A DNA stretch of 64,000 nt from Lojkania enalia (lineage: Eukaryota; Ascomycota; Dothideomycetes; Pleosporales): assembly GCA_010094045.1 (NCBI GenBank), contig ML986638.1:1-64000 (forward strand), read 5' to 3'. Position 1 is the first letter of the stretch. Each line of letters begins with the position of its first letter. The notes under the pieces were generated by a model, which ran no database searches, had not been told where the DNA came from, and was given only the letters and a program-made list of their open reading frames with translations. The position numbers and the translations under genes were made by a program. Positions 48,575 through 58,647 of this stretch are shown here, piece after piece.

Positions 48575-49163
48575 CGTAGGGGATGGCAAAAATGTCGCTT
48601 GGGGAAAGGGAATATTTGAGGTACTTCTGGAGCGATTCCGAGATGCGCAGCCTTAGAAGTGTAGGCGGAAGGGAGGTGTGCGGCTGGGTTCCGAGCGCGA
48701 CGGTACTTAATGGCGGGGGTCTTAGGCGCCCACGTCATTTATTGGACTCCAGGGCAGCCACTGCCCCACAGTCACCTACTCGTGCTTAGTACTGAAACAC
48801 TCACACTCGCATTCACAATAGGGCACTGAAGAATTGCCAGGTATCTGGATGCAGAAGATATCATCGTACTCCTATGATCATATTCATCATTCATCGCGTC
48901 CATGTTCAGTGTCATCCCTGGATTGCAAGGCCTCCACTGTGTCCTCTTTCATCGCTAGTCTAAAGTTGCGACAACGGGCTTCGAATATATCCCCAAAACA
49001 CTCTGGCTTTCCATGCATCGCGCGTAAATGCATACAGCATTCCCATCGGCATGTGGCCGCACGCTCTCTATCCTTAACGCCATTTCCCGACTCGTTTAGG
49101 CCCATATCCAGAACACTACGGAAGAACCAGATTTGTCGCTAAAATGCGTGCATTTGAACCTCA
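48575..49163. other. intergenic between DID2 and NC2-beta
   Basis: This is the promoter of DID2 and the 3' end of NC2-beta. ORFs here are short and without features. Confidence 0.55.
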
Positions 49164-49694
49164 CTATTGCGGCGCAGCATTGAATTTGTCAGTAGCAGAG
49201 CGGAAGAGCTCTTGCTGTTGCCGGATGAGCTCTTCCTCAGTCATCCCGCTCTGCTCGATCTTTGTCTGCTTTTTCTCCCGACTCTACTGACGCATTAGCT
49301 TGGCCTCGTTTCTGTCCTAGAGTAGAGAGCGTACCGCCTGTTGTTTCTTGTAGTCTGCTGCTACCTCAAGGATTGCAGGAACGTAGTTGCCAAAGTCTAG
49401 CTCTTCTAGTGCGGCCTTGACATGCTCACAGGCTATAGTCTTCTTTGCCTCCTTCTCGGCGATCTCGTTGGCCTCGGAGGATATAAGTGTGATAAACTCG
49501 ACACAGCACTCGATCAAGAGGTCACGCGTGTCTTTTGCAAAAGTAACGCCCGGATCGGACTGTAGAATCTCGCTGATGATCTTTCCCACCGTTGCTGGCT
49601 CGTGTTAGTATGTGAAAAGAAGGAGTCGCATGCCGGAATACGTACCCTTAGGTAGCGATAGATCGTCATTACCGCCAAACTCGCGATCAGACAT
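49164..49694 (-). CDS. NCB2: negative cofactor 2 beta subunit (Dr1/Ncb2)
   Basis: This histone-fold partner of NC2-alpha binds TBP on promoters and regulates RNA polymerase II initiation. Three exons, 49694..49646, 49594..49335 and 49283..49164, give 142 residues. The histone fold spans nearly all of exon 2: LPKATVGKIISEIL, DTRDLLIECCVEFITLISSEAN and TIACEHVKAALEELDF. The C-terminal basic/Gln segment (REKKQTKIEQSGMTEEELI, then RQQQELF) matches Dr1 orthologues. The first intron has a TACTAAC branch point. The gene is divergent from SCH9. Confidence 0.95.
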
Positions 49695-50857
49695 TTTGGA
49701 TACTCTGTACACCACTCAACGTCGTGAGTTGAGGCTGACCAGAGTCTAGGTAAGTATATAGCGAAGGGTGGCTTGGGCGGCTGAACGCGGCCTCGGCATA
49801 ACTATTTTCCTGGTGCACGAAGGGATGCAGGTATTGCAGCCTAGCCAATTCGTCATCACCGGGCGTGTATCGCTGCAGCATCACGGGTGTGACTCCATAT
49901 CATACTCAACAGTCAGCTGTATTGTACATCCTGAACGGTGAATGCGGGAGTGGCCGTTCGTGTGACGTGCTTCGGCTTCTGCGGCTCGGCTGCCAATCAA
50001 TGTCACTTCAGTCTTTCACGCAGCTGTTCTGGGCACAAGTAGGCGCCTCAAGCACGGCCGTCTGGATTCTGGACCCATTATTGGCCGTAGCAGCTGAACG
50101 TTGATTGTGCGTTTCTGTCTTATCGGACCAGGGCGAGGCACAGAGGTTGCCGGCCCAACTGCATACATAGCTAGATACTAGATCTGGAAATAGATGGTTG
50201 GATATCTGCAACGCCCACGCCGACAGTGTGGAATAATAGACGTCAGCGGGCGTCCGGCGCTTGGCGTGAAGACTGGCAGATGGCCAGATGGCCAGACAGG
50301 AATGTGAGCAAGCTGCGCTCGACCTGCTCCAAACCGGCGAGGCGAAGCAGATGACCAAAGGCGGTCAAAGCCACGCGCGCTGTTTTGGTTTTGTGTTCCG
50401 GCGCCGTGACGGTGACGGTGACAGTGACAGTTCCCGTACGGTGTACCTGCGGAGTACCTCTTTTGACGATTGCCACTCGCATCAGGTGAATTCTGTGAAG
50501 AGCTTCTCCCAATACTCTGGCCGTGCAGCCGCAACCCGCTTTCCTAAACTGCCCGAAATCGCCCTTCAGAGCGCCGCGGCCGCTGCTTGCCGGCTGCTAA
50601 AGCGCTCGCTCGTCTCGTCACCCTCTGGGGCTGCCTCTGTTTGAATTCATCTATCTCTCACTGCAAGTACCCGCTACCCAAAGCGAGCCTCGACGCCGGA
50701 GCCTCACCGCCGGTCTCGTGAGGCCCTCGGTCGGGCTTCCTGCCTTTCCAGCGCAGCGCCCGCTAACGGGGCCGAACAAACGAAGAGTTTTCGTGAAGAA
50801 CCGGTCTATTTCGGCATCGCGCGCCACGAGCAGCCAGCCAGGTTGGATTGATTAGGT
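49695..50857. promoter_or_regulatory. divergent promoter region between NC2-beta and SCH9
   Basis: This is 1.16 kb between divergent start codons. It includes a hexanucleotide repeat (two GTGACG then two GTGACA units) at 50406-50429 and GC-rich, pyrimidine-rich sequence near 50600-50850. Nested ORFs on both strands here are short and featureless. Confidence 0.55.
50406..50429. repeat. short hexanucleotide repeat, 4 units
   Basis: Two GTGACG and two GTGACA units in tandem lie upstream of SCH9. The TGACA/TGACG cores resemble bZIP-type sites, but this is only a resemblance. Confidence 0.7.
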
Positions 50858-53800
50858 ATGACGCTGCTGCGTGAGGACCATAACCAGCCCTCTCTCCCGC
50901 CGTCTTCTCCACCAGCAGTAGCAGCAGTAGCAGCTCCAGCACAAGCCCACCGAGCCCTGAGTTCCAGCGCCGCCAGTGTCCGAAATCATCCAGGAGACTC
51001 ACTGTCGGCCTCACCACCCACCACGATCCCCGCCGCCGATGCTCGACCTCGACCTAGCCCTGGACCCGTAGCCCGCTCTGCCTCATCTGAAGAGAACGCG
51101 AAGCAGCCCTCGCGACCCCGCTATTCCGTGTCGTCCAAGTCGTCCAGTGCGGTCCCGACCCTCTCGACAGCGTCCGCCCGCGCACCGCAGCGCTTCCTGC
51201 CGACCTACTGGCTCCCGCCCGCAATGGCGACCGCTAGTGGCGTCAATCCTACGGCCACTGACCTGCTGCGACAGGCCATGCTGCAGAGGTAAGTGAGCAA
51301 AGCCCCGTGTTGACTGAGTCGATCGCCGTCGTGCGAGGTGCCCGCCGAGGTGGAGCAGTTTGAGGAGCAAGCGACGACCAGAAGAGTGTGGGCGGCTCGA
51401 TCGATCGCTTAGCCTCCCGACGTCCCTCATCTAAAGGCCGGTCGATGTCAACGTTACACACTCTTTCTTGAACGCCGACCGCTCAACTGCGCACTCACCT
51501 CACTCTCACGCCTGTCTCACCCGCCCGACCGCACCCCTTCAACCCCCCTCTCCCGCACGCATCTTGCATGTCTGCTGCCCCCGCGATGCCGTCTGCTAAC
51601 GCGCGTCTCGCGCCCCACAGGACGAGTGATGAGGACGGCCATGACCAAATCGGCTCCAACAGCTCCACGCCACCGGGCGCCGCGACTCCACGCCCCGATC
51701 CCACCGACAAACGACTGCCGGGTATCATTCACAGCTACTTTGGCCAGGTTCGTGACTCTTTGATTCCCCGTCGAAAGTCTTCTGCGGTGAACCCCTCCCC
51801 CGCACCTGCCTCTTCAACCGCACCAGACCAAGCCCAGGCGCCGCAAGAGGAGGACAAGGACAGCGGCAACGCACAAAGCCGCCTGCGCTCAAACACATTG
51901 CCTAGTCCTACACCCAGTGCATCTTCTGCTTCGCGACATCCCTCAACCACTCAGTTGACTGGACAAGCCGAGAAGCTAACATTAGGCGACTTGATGTCGC
52001 CGCAAAATCAGGCCACTCCCCCCCAGACGCCTCGCACACAGTCCACGGAGGGCAAGGTCCCCACATCAAACCTATCGCAGACTTCACTCGCCTCACAGTC
52101 CAAGTCGAAGGATGGTAGGTCGCCCGCGGTAGGGCCGCCGAAGGGCAAGCTCTCGGTAAAGATTTCAGAAGGCCGAGGATTACGCCCGAGCGTAGATCCG
52201 TACGTTGTGTGCCAATTCCAATGGGCTGAGTATATATCGGAAGGTCCAAGGAATGACGAGCTAAAGAGGCCGGCCGATGGCCCGGTACGGAACGCCATGG
52301 CCATTAGGCGGGCGGATAGTGAGAAGATGGGAAGGCCCATGGCCATTCCCATGCGAAGCCGGCAGAGTAGCAACAGCGGCACAAGCTCGGATCCCAGGGA
52401 AAATGGCACTTTTAAGGAAGTGACGAACCCCAAGTGGGAGCACGACGCAATTTTGTAAGATTATCAGCCCTCTCTGCTTTCTTATGTTCTAACTCCATCT
52501 AGTGATGTCGTCGGTGACCACTCTGAAATCGACATTTCTGTCTACGACCGGTCGAATGGCGAAGCATTCCTCGGCCATGTCCGATTCTGCCCCAACCTAG
52601 TCGAATACGAACATCCTTACGATGCATGGTTTACATTAGAACCTCGAGATGGCGAGCAAGATCACGTCACGGGAGAAATCCATCTACAGCTCAATTTTCA
52701 CAAGACGGACAAGAAGCATTACGGCCCAGAAGATTTTGAGATTCTCAAGTTGATTGGGAAGGGAACCTTTGGCCAGGTCTTCCAAGTTCGCAAGAGGGAT
52801 ACTCGCCGGATCTATGCTATGAAAGTTCTTTCAAAGAAGGTTATCGTCCAGAAGAAAGAGGTGGCACACACCCTTGGTGAGCGCAATATCTTGGTACGAA
52901 CAGCCATGACGGAGTCTCCTTTCATCGTGGGCTTGAAGTTCAGCTTCCAAACTCCCACAGACCTTTACTTAGTTACTGATTACATGTCGGGTGGAGAGCT
53001 TTTTTGGCACCTACAGAGAGAAGGCCGATTCCACGAAGCCCGTGCCAAGTTCTATATTGCCGAACTCATTCTCGCACTACAACATCTGCACGAACACAAT
53101 ATTGTCTATCGCGATTTGAAGCCGGAAAATATTCTCCTGGATGCTAAGGGCCACATTGCCTTGTGTGACTTTGGACTATCAAAGGCCAATCTGACCGAGA
53201 ACGCAACCACAAATACGTTCTGTGGCACTACGGAGTACCTCGCCCCGGAAGTACTCCTCGATGAGCATGGATACACTAAAATGGTCGATTGGTGGTCCCT
53301 TGGCGTTCTTGTGTTCGAGATGTGCTGTGGTTGGAGCCCATTCTATGCCGAAGACACACAGCAAATGTACAAGAACATTGCCTTTGGAAAAGTCAGGTTC
53401 CCGAGGGATGCTCTGAGCACAGAGGGTAGGAACTTTGTTAAAGGCCTCCTCAATCGGAATCCAAAACATAGGTTAGGTGCAGCCCGAGATGCCGAAGAAC
53501 TAAAGTCTCATTCTTTCTTCGCGGACGTCGACTGGGACGCTTTAACAAAGAAGAATGTTGTTCCACCCTTCAAACCGAAGCTCAAATCGGAGCTAGACGT
53601 GTCCAATTTCGATCCTGAATTTACGAACGCCTTGAATGGAAATGGTTCCCTTAATGCACGGGCTGCTGCTCTAGCGTCGGGTGTCAACCCTGCGTCAACC
53701 CCCCTCTCTCCAACTATGCAGGCCAATTTCGCTGGTTTCACATTCGTGGATGAGAGTACTATGGAGCAACAATTCAAGCACCGTGAGCATGACCTGGATA

Positions 53801-53928
53801 GAATGGATGAGGATGACAAAGAGGATGACGTGGATTGGGAGAAGCCTGCTGGTCGTGGAGACCGCATGAGTGGTATCATCCCCAGTAACGAGCATGACAT
53901 TTTCAACAACACCGGCTTCGATGTCTGA
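50858..53928 (+). CDS. SCH9: AGC-family serine/threonine kinase Sch9 with C2 domain
   Basis: This kinase acts downstream of TORC1 and nutrients, controlling growth, ribosome synthesis and stress resistance. Exons 50858..51288, 51621..52454 and 52503..53928 give 896 residues. A Ser/Pro-rich N-terminus precedes a C2 domain (about residues 320-490; GKLSVKISEGRGLRPSVDPY, then EHDAIL|FDVVGDHSEIDISVYD across intron 2). Kinase domain (about 500-760): P-loop IGKGTFGQV, Lys in YAMKVLSKK, YRDLKPEN, DFGLSKA, and activation-loop Thr in TFCGTTEYLAPE. The AGC tail carries STPLSPT and the hydrophobic motif FAGFTFVDES. An alternative ATG at 51568 inside the 332-nt first intron is in frame with exon 2, so the N-terminus could differ between isoforms. 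Confidence 0.95.
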
Positions 53929-55123
53929 TGAAGCCTAGAAGCGATACGATTATTCCCGTTCCTGAGCCGTTCTGCTATGCATCTCTATGTTTCGGATTTC
54001 CTGTCGACAAAAGTGTTTACATCTTTTCGCCGTCATGAGTTTATAAGTTGTCTGACATCTCAGCGCCTTATCACTTCGCGGATATTTTAAGGGCGGCCGT
54101 ATTTCTTCGAGTTTTTTTTTTTTTTTTTTTTTTTTTTTCCTGGATACCCTAAACCTCTTCAACTAGCAAGGGACTCTAAATTGTGTCGAATACTCTGCTG
54201 GTTCCGAATTCGAAATTCCCAACCAGCGGCCTCTACTGCTGATGCTTCAGGTGTCCCTCTCGTTGCCAACATGGAACATCCCGGTTACCAGCTTGGTGTA
54301 AATGCTTCCGGAGAAAGCATAGGAACGGCTAGGCTTATCCCACGAACCACTTCGGGCGGACAAAATTTTGCGATTCGTCCTCCAAAGTTAATGATGAAAT
54401 GGGATCGGCCGTTGCATTCCGGCCCGTAGATCAGAGCCTGCTCGTCCTTTACTCAAGCGTTGTGTCACCGCGCGGGGGACATCTGGAGTTACTTGTTTTT
54501 ATGATATTTGCATTGCGCTGGTGAAGTCATTGGAGCATTGGTGTTCTGATATTCCTGGTTTTTGTGGTTTATTATATGCATCACGCTCGACATTCGGGCA
54601 TATTCGATCATGCACGCATCGTCATGTTCTCTCCCAGGAAGAAGGGAACTAATGAGGGCTGATCAGCACATCTGTACATAGGAAATCGATCAGTTCGGCT
54701 CTAGTTTTACCAGTTATGATTCCCGTGTGTATACTAAAAACACGTTTTTGTGAATTCAAGCGTAACTCGTTAGTTAGATTAAACCCAGTTGAATAAATCA
54801 AGCCATTCCTCCCTCAGCACTTATAATACTAAATTTTTCTACTGCGGCCGACTTCGGCCCAGATGAATATATAGAATGATCGCGTCATGGTAATGCTCAA
54901 TTCAACTAGAGTTTTTTTGGGTATAGCCAGTGCGTGAAGATACGCGAATCTACCTCGGCAAAACTGCTGGAGCTTTGTCAAGCTTGCGGGCACCCATTGC
55001 AGCCCCGCGTCTGTATAATAATCCACCACTCTCGGGTTTGCATAAAACCTACATATAAGGATACTAAATCGTCACATACGTCTCATATTATATTTTTGAC
55101 CTAGAACAGAAATACATAGGAAA
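53929..55123. other. intergenic, about 1.2 kb
   Basis: It holds the 3' UTR of SCH9 and the promoter of the MaoC gene. It contains a T27 run. The ORF at 54181..54429 has no recognisable feature. Confidence 0.55.
54112..54138. repeat. T27 homopolymer
   Basis: This is the longest uninterrupted T run in the window. It lies about 180 bp downstream of the SCH9 stop codon. Confidence 0.92.
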
Positions 55124-56212
55124 ATGAGTGGACCAGGCGTTGGATTCGAATTCCCCACGTTCCCTGTGAGCTGGATGAAGAGAGATCTCTTGCTGTTTGC
55201 AGCTAGTATTGGAGCCACATACCCAGATGAATTACACTTTCTCTACGTTAGTTACATGCCCCAATTGCTATCCACCCTTAAAAAGCTTTCACAGGCGTGC
55301 ACTCAACAGGTGGTCTAACACCTAACAGGAACTGAACCCCAAATTCGCGGCTTTTCCTACCTACCCTATAATTCTCCCCTTCAAGCACACCGACCAAGAG
55401 GTGATCGATTTCTACGCAAGATCAAATTCTACACCTATTAAGGGCGTGCCTAAATTTGATACTAAGAATGTCCTCGACGGCGAGCGCAAGATCGAGTTTT
55501 TGAAACCTATCCCAGTCACGTCAGAAGGAAGGAATTTCGAAATTCGAAGCAAAGTACTCGGCGTTTATGATAAAGGAAAGCCAGGAACAGTTGTAGAAAC
55601 AGAGCAAAGGCTTGTGGACAAGGATACGGGCGAGACGTATACAAGGGCTGTTGGTAGCGGGTTTTATGTCGGGCAAGGAGGATGGGGAGGACCTAAGGGT
55701 ACGTCTCTATTCCATTCCCTTGAAAATCCCGGAATATGAGAGAGTGTGCATCGGGCTAATGTGGTATAGGACCAAAAACTGTGAACTACCCACCGCCATC
55801 CAATCGCGCTCCGGATGCGACCAAGATCACGCAAACTACCCTCGAAACTGCACTTCTCTACCGCCTAAATGGCGACTACAACCCCCTCCATGCGACACCC
55901 GAACCAGGCATCAAAATGGGATTTGGCGGCCCCATCATCCACGGCCTATTTTCGTGGAACACTGCAGCACATGCAGTGCTTCAGACATTTGGCGGCTCGG
56001 ATCCGGCGAACCTAAAGGAATTCCAGGCTAGGTTTGCGGCGCCTGTAAAGCCCGGGGACAAACTGATTACGGAGATGTGGAAGGCGGGCAATAAAGATAG
56101 AGAGGGGTATGAGGAGGTAAGATTTATTGTGAGGGTAGAGGGCGGGAAAACGGTGTTGACGAACGGAAGGGCAATGGTGAAGGTTGTGGGGAAGAGGGAA
56201 AGCAAGCTGTAG
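55124..56212 (+). CDS. peroxisomal MaoC-type enoyl-CoA hydratase (hydratase 2 family)
   Basis: This double hot-dog hydratase is similar to the hydratase half of the peroxisomal multifunctional enzyme. It hydrates trans-2-enoyl-CoA in beta-oxidation or in acyl-CoA-derived metabolite pathways. Exons 55124..55246, 55329..55698 and 55770..56212 give 311 residues. The hydratase-2 signature is clear: YRLNGDYNPLHATPEPG followed by GFGGPIIHGLFSW, containing the catalytic Asp and His. The C-terminus is ESKL, a perfect SKL peroxisomal targeting signal. Stand-alone members occur in AK/ACT-type toxin clusters and in ordinary lipid metabolism. No polyketide or peptide synthetase is nearby, so a metabolic role is more likely. 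Confidence 0.9.
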
Positions 56213-56541
56213 ACCTACTTGCGCCGTATGCCTTGGTATCGTCGAGGAATAGCACTAGAATATTCGGACAATAGCACCAGAATGGTTGGACAATACCATC
56301 CATTAGGACATTGCGCTATAGTTCTTTCCATGGTTCCATGCCTTGGCGCGTGAACCCTTCCTCCCAAAATTCGGGATCGCCTGCGGGGAAGCCCCATGCA
56401 CCTCCGTTCCCTTCTCCATTCGTCAAAGTATTAATTCAAACCAGCAAGGACATCTTATCGCGCACCGCTTCCCGTGTATCGCCGTATTCTTTATTTCCGT
56501 AACTGCTCGATACGCTTTCAAATTGCTTTTTGTGTATTCCT
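56213..56541. other. short intergenic region between MaoC gene and MED27
   Basis: These 329 bp hold the MaoC 3' end and the MED27 promoter. Nothing else seen. Confidence 0.55.
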
Positions 56542-57541
56542 ATGGCTTCCACCGAGGCTGAACAGCTGGCTGACGGCTGGGACGAGGAGCGATGCATAGC
56601 AGCTCTCGCGCAACTCGAGCGCCTTCAAGCACAGGTCAGCCAACGGACTGTGGCATTCTTTACCGTAACTCATATGTGTACAGCTTGATGATCTCCGCCT
56701 TACGATCCCCCGCGTCGTCGAGCCATTCAATTCGGGCCTCACTAGCGGCCCAGTCATCTTCAAGCAATTTCGACAAGCGACAGTTGGTTCTCAAAACGAC
56801 ATCAAGGCGTTCAGGGCCCAGTGGCAAGGCCAGGACATCCAATCCATATTTGAATACACGAGAGAGAGCTTGGGCAAGAACTCGGACCTAAGCACAAGCG
56901 CGCAGGTTCCGATATACGGCTGGGTGGAGACTGAGATCATCGACAAAGAGGCGGCGAGGCGCCGAAGACCCGGGGCGCGTAAAGACGAGTCACATATTAG
57001 CCTAGAGAAGAACGAAATAGCTCGGACGCTAGAAGAGTTCCGGAAGACACATCCCAATATTACCGTTGCCGCCAAAGAGGGCAATCAAGATGTGTTGGTA
57101 AGGGCCTTATCCTCCATCTAAGTTGATATTCTGATGCGCAGTAGATCAAACTCGCGACCGGAGATCTAAAGCTTAAGGTTCGTGTCGTAATTGAGCAAGA
57201 AACAAACGGGCGTCACAAACTCGATGCAGAATGTTTGGGGACGACTAAGCTACTGCTGTCAATCACGAGATGCATTTCGTCACGACCTCGGTCAAACGAT
57301 TTAAAATATCTTCTAGTATGATTCTACTACAAGCGCGACTCACAAAAATGCTAGATGCTGATTATGCTAGGATATGATTGCTGCGTATAAAACCACAAAG
57401 GGATCTACCTGTGCGAAATGCTCGAAGATGCTTGATGGCTCAGCTATGATTCCTACGGCCAGGAGAAGCAAGCAAATTGTAAATGTCGATGGGAATCCAG
57501 AAATTATTTGGGAAGCTTTCCACGAAGGATGCTTAGAGTGA
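56542..57541 (+). CDS. MED27: Mediator complex subunit 27
   Basis: This subunit belongs to the Mediator tail/upper module that links activators to RNA polymerase II. Four exons, 56542..56634, 56684..57097, 57145..57315 and 57371..57541, give 282 residues. The N-terminal half is helical (CIAALAQLERLQAQ|LDDLRLTIPRVVEPF) with a Gln/Phe-rich middle. The C-terminus carries a treble-clef-like zinc motif: CAKC, then EAFHEGC about 30 residues on. This CxxC...HxxC pattern is diagnostic of Med27 in animals and fungi. The identification rests mainly on it, since the N-terminus is poorly conserved in the family. The stop codon is 11 nt from that of the convergent neighbour. Confidence 0.85.
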
Positions 57542-57552
57542 AATATCCATTC

Positions 57553-58089
57553 TTAATCGCACCACGGCGGGAATTGGACCGCACCCTTGTGCCATTGGTA
57601 CCACTGGCCCTCGATATCTCTCCAGGCATAGGGGTATTGGAAGTCTTTAGTTGGCTCGTCACCCCATAAAGCATCTGTCCACATCGTTCTATAGGGCCTG
57701 CGATACCTTCGTGTTTTGAAATCGTACCGCATGTCCGTCCCCCGACGTCCCTCTATCCATGGCGGCTGATACTTGAGCGCAGCGTCAGGCCCACGATCAT
57801 CAAGATTGGTATGGCGCGACCATCTGGCTTTCCTCTGGCGATTGAACATGTAATCGTTCTTATCAGCGCTGATTGTAACATGAATATCTGGGCCTTCGCC
57901 TTTGAGGATGTCCATGAACCTGTTGCGTTTCCCGCCGGGCTTGTCCTTTGGCCAGATGAAGTGCTTGTATTTCGTCTTGACGCGCCGGTGATGGCCGCCA
58001 TGGACCCAACCTACTCTAGGCCCTCCGTATTCAGCTGGCCTATGCCTCCATGGGTGGTCAACAGGAACAAAGACTCCGGTTGTAGGCAT
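57553..58089 (-). CDS. basic, aromatic-rich protein, probably mitochondrial; function not recognised
   Basis: A single exon of 178 residues from ATG 58089. The frame is open a few codons further up but lacks an ATG. The sequence is rich in Arg, Trp, Tyr and Pro: GVFVPVDHPWRHRPAEYGG, VKTKYKHFIWPKDKPGG, RKARWSRHTNLDD, then RYDFKTRRYRRPYRTMWTD and PYAWRDIEGQWYQWHKGAVQF. Such composition is common in fungal mitochondrial ribosomal proteins and assembly factors. The gene is compact and tightly packed against MED27. I could not match it to a named subunit. An upstream exon in 58123..58480 is possible but not supported. Confidence 0.72.
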   Translation of the reverse strand: MPTTGVFVPVDHPWRHRPAEYGGPRVGWVHGGHHRRVKTKYKHFIWPKDKPGGKRNRFMDILKGEGPDIHVTISADKNDYMFNRQRKARWSRHTNLDDRGPDAALKYQPPWIEGRRGTDMRYDFKTRRYRRPYRTMWTDALWGDEPTKDFQYPYAWRDIEGQWYQWHKGAVQFPPWCD

Positions 58090-58647
58090 GAAGTCAATTG
58101 TTTTGTTTAGCAATGTTGCTTGTTAGTAGTGAGCTGAGTTGAGTGTGCTGTGAAGTAAGGGGAGGTGGGGCAAAGAATTGCTAATGTACAGTATAAACAA
58201 TATTTTGGGGGGAGGGATTGTAAACGGACCCCATATATAGGTGTCTTCGTTTCCGAGTGACGAGTTCTTGCAGACACCGCATAGGTGGAGTGGGGGGAAC
58301 GACTGCGCGAGTAGGTCAGCGGAGACTAGGTCAGTGGGGACTGCGTTTGGCAGCCTTGTTTCCCGAACTATTGCGGCCATCGATCTCAAGTGTGCTGGAA
58401 ACATGAGCGCAAATAAGAGTGAATGGTCAAACGAGCGAGCAGCCGTATCCATACCAGGCAATTTCACCTTCACTCGAGATGGAAGCGCGTACCTTGGGCT
58501 AGTACGCTTTAGTCACTAGCGTCAACAAGCTACACCAGCTCCCCGGAAAGAAAACAACGCCAGACCATGCTCGCGCTCAGGCTCTCCAAATATTCCTGAG
58601 CAATCCCCCATCCCCGATTCTGCGCACGCACAAACACAACGCCCACC
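58090..58647. promoter_or_regulatory. divergent promoter region before NIC96
   Basis: These 558 bp separate divergent genes. An open frame on the minus strand (58123..58473) overlaps but has no recognised domain. I treat it as leader or chance. Confidence 0.5.

Noticed and set aside
54181..54429. Plus-strand ORF of 82 codons downstream of SCH9
   Set aside because: Isolated, without a recognisable domain and directly after a T27 tract. Likely 3' flank.
58123..58473. Minus-strand ORF between the basic protein gene and NIC96
   Set aside because: A CGVCKN motif drew attention but there is no second metal-binding pair. No splice clearly links it to the downstream gene.
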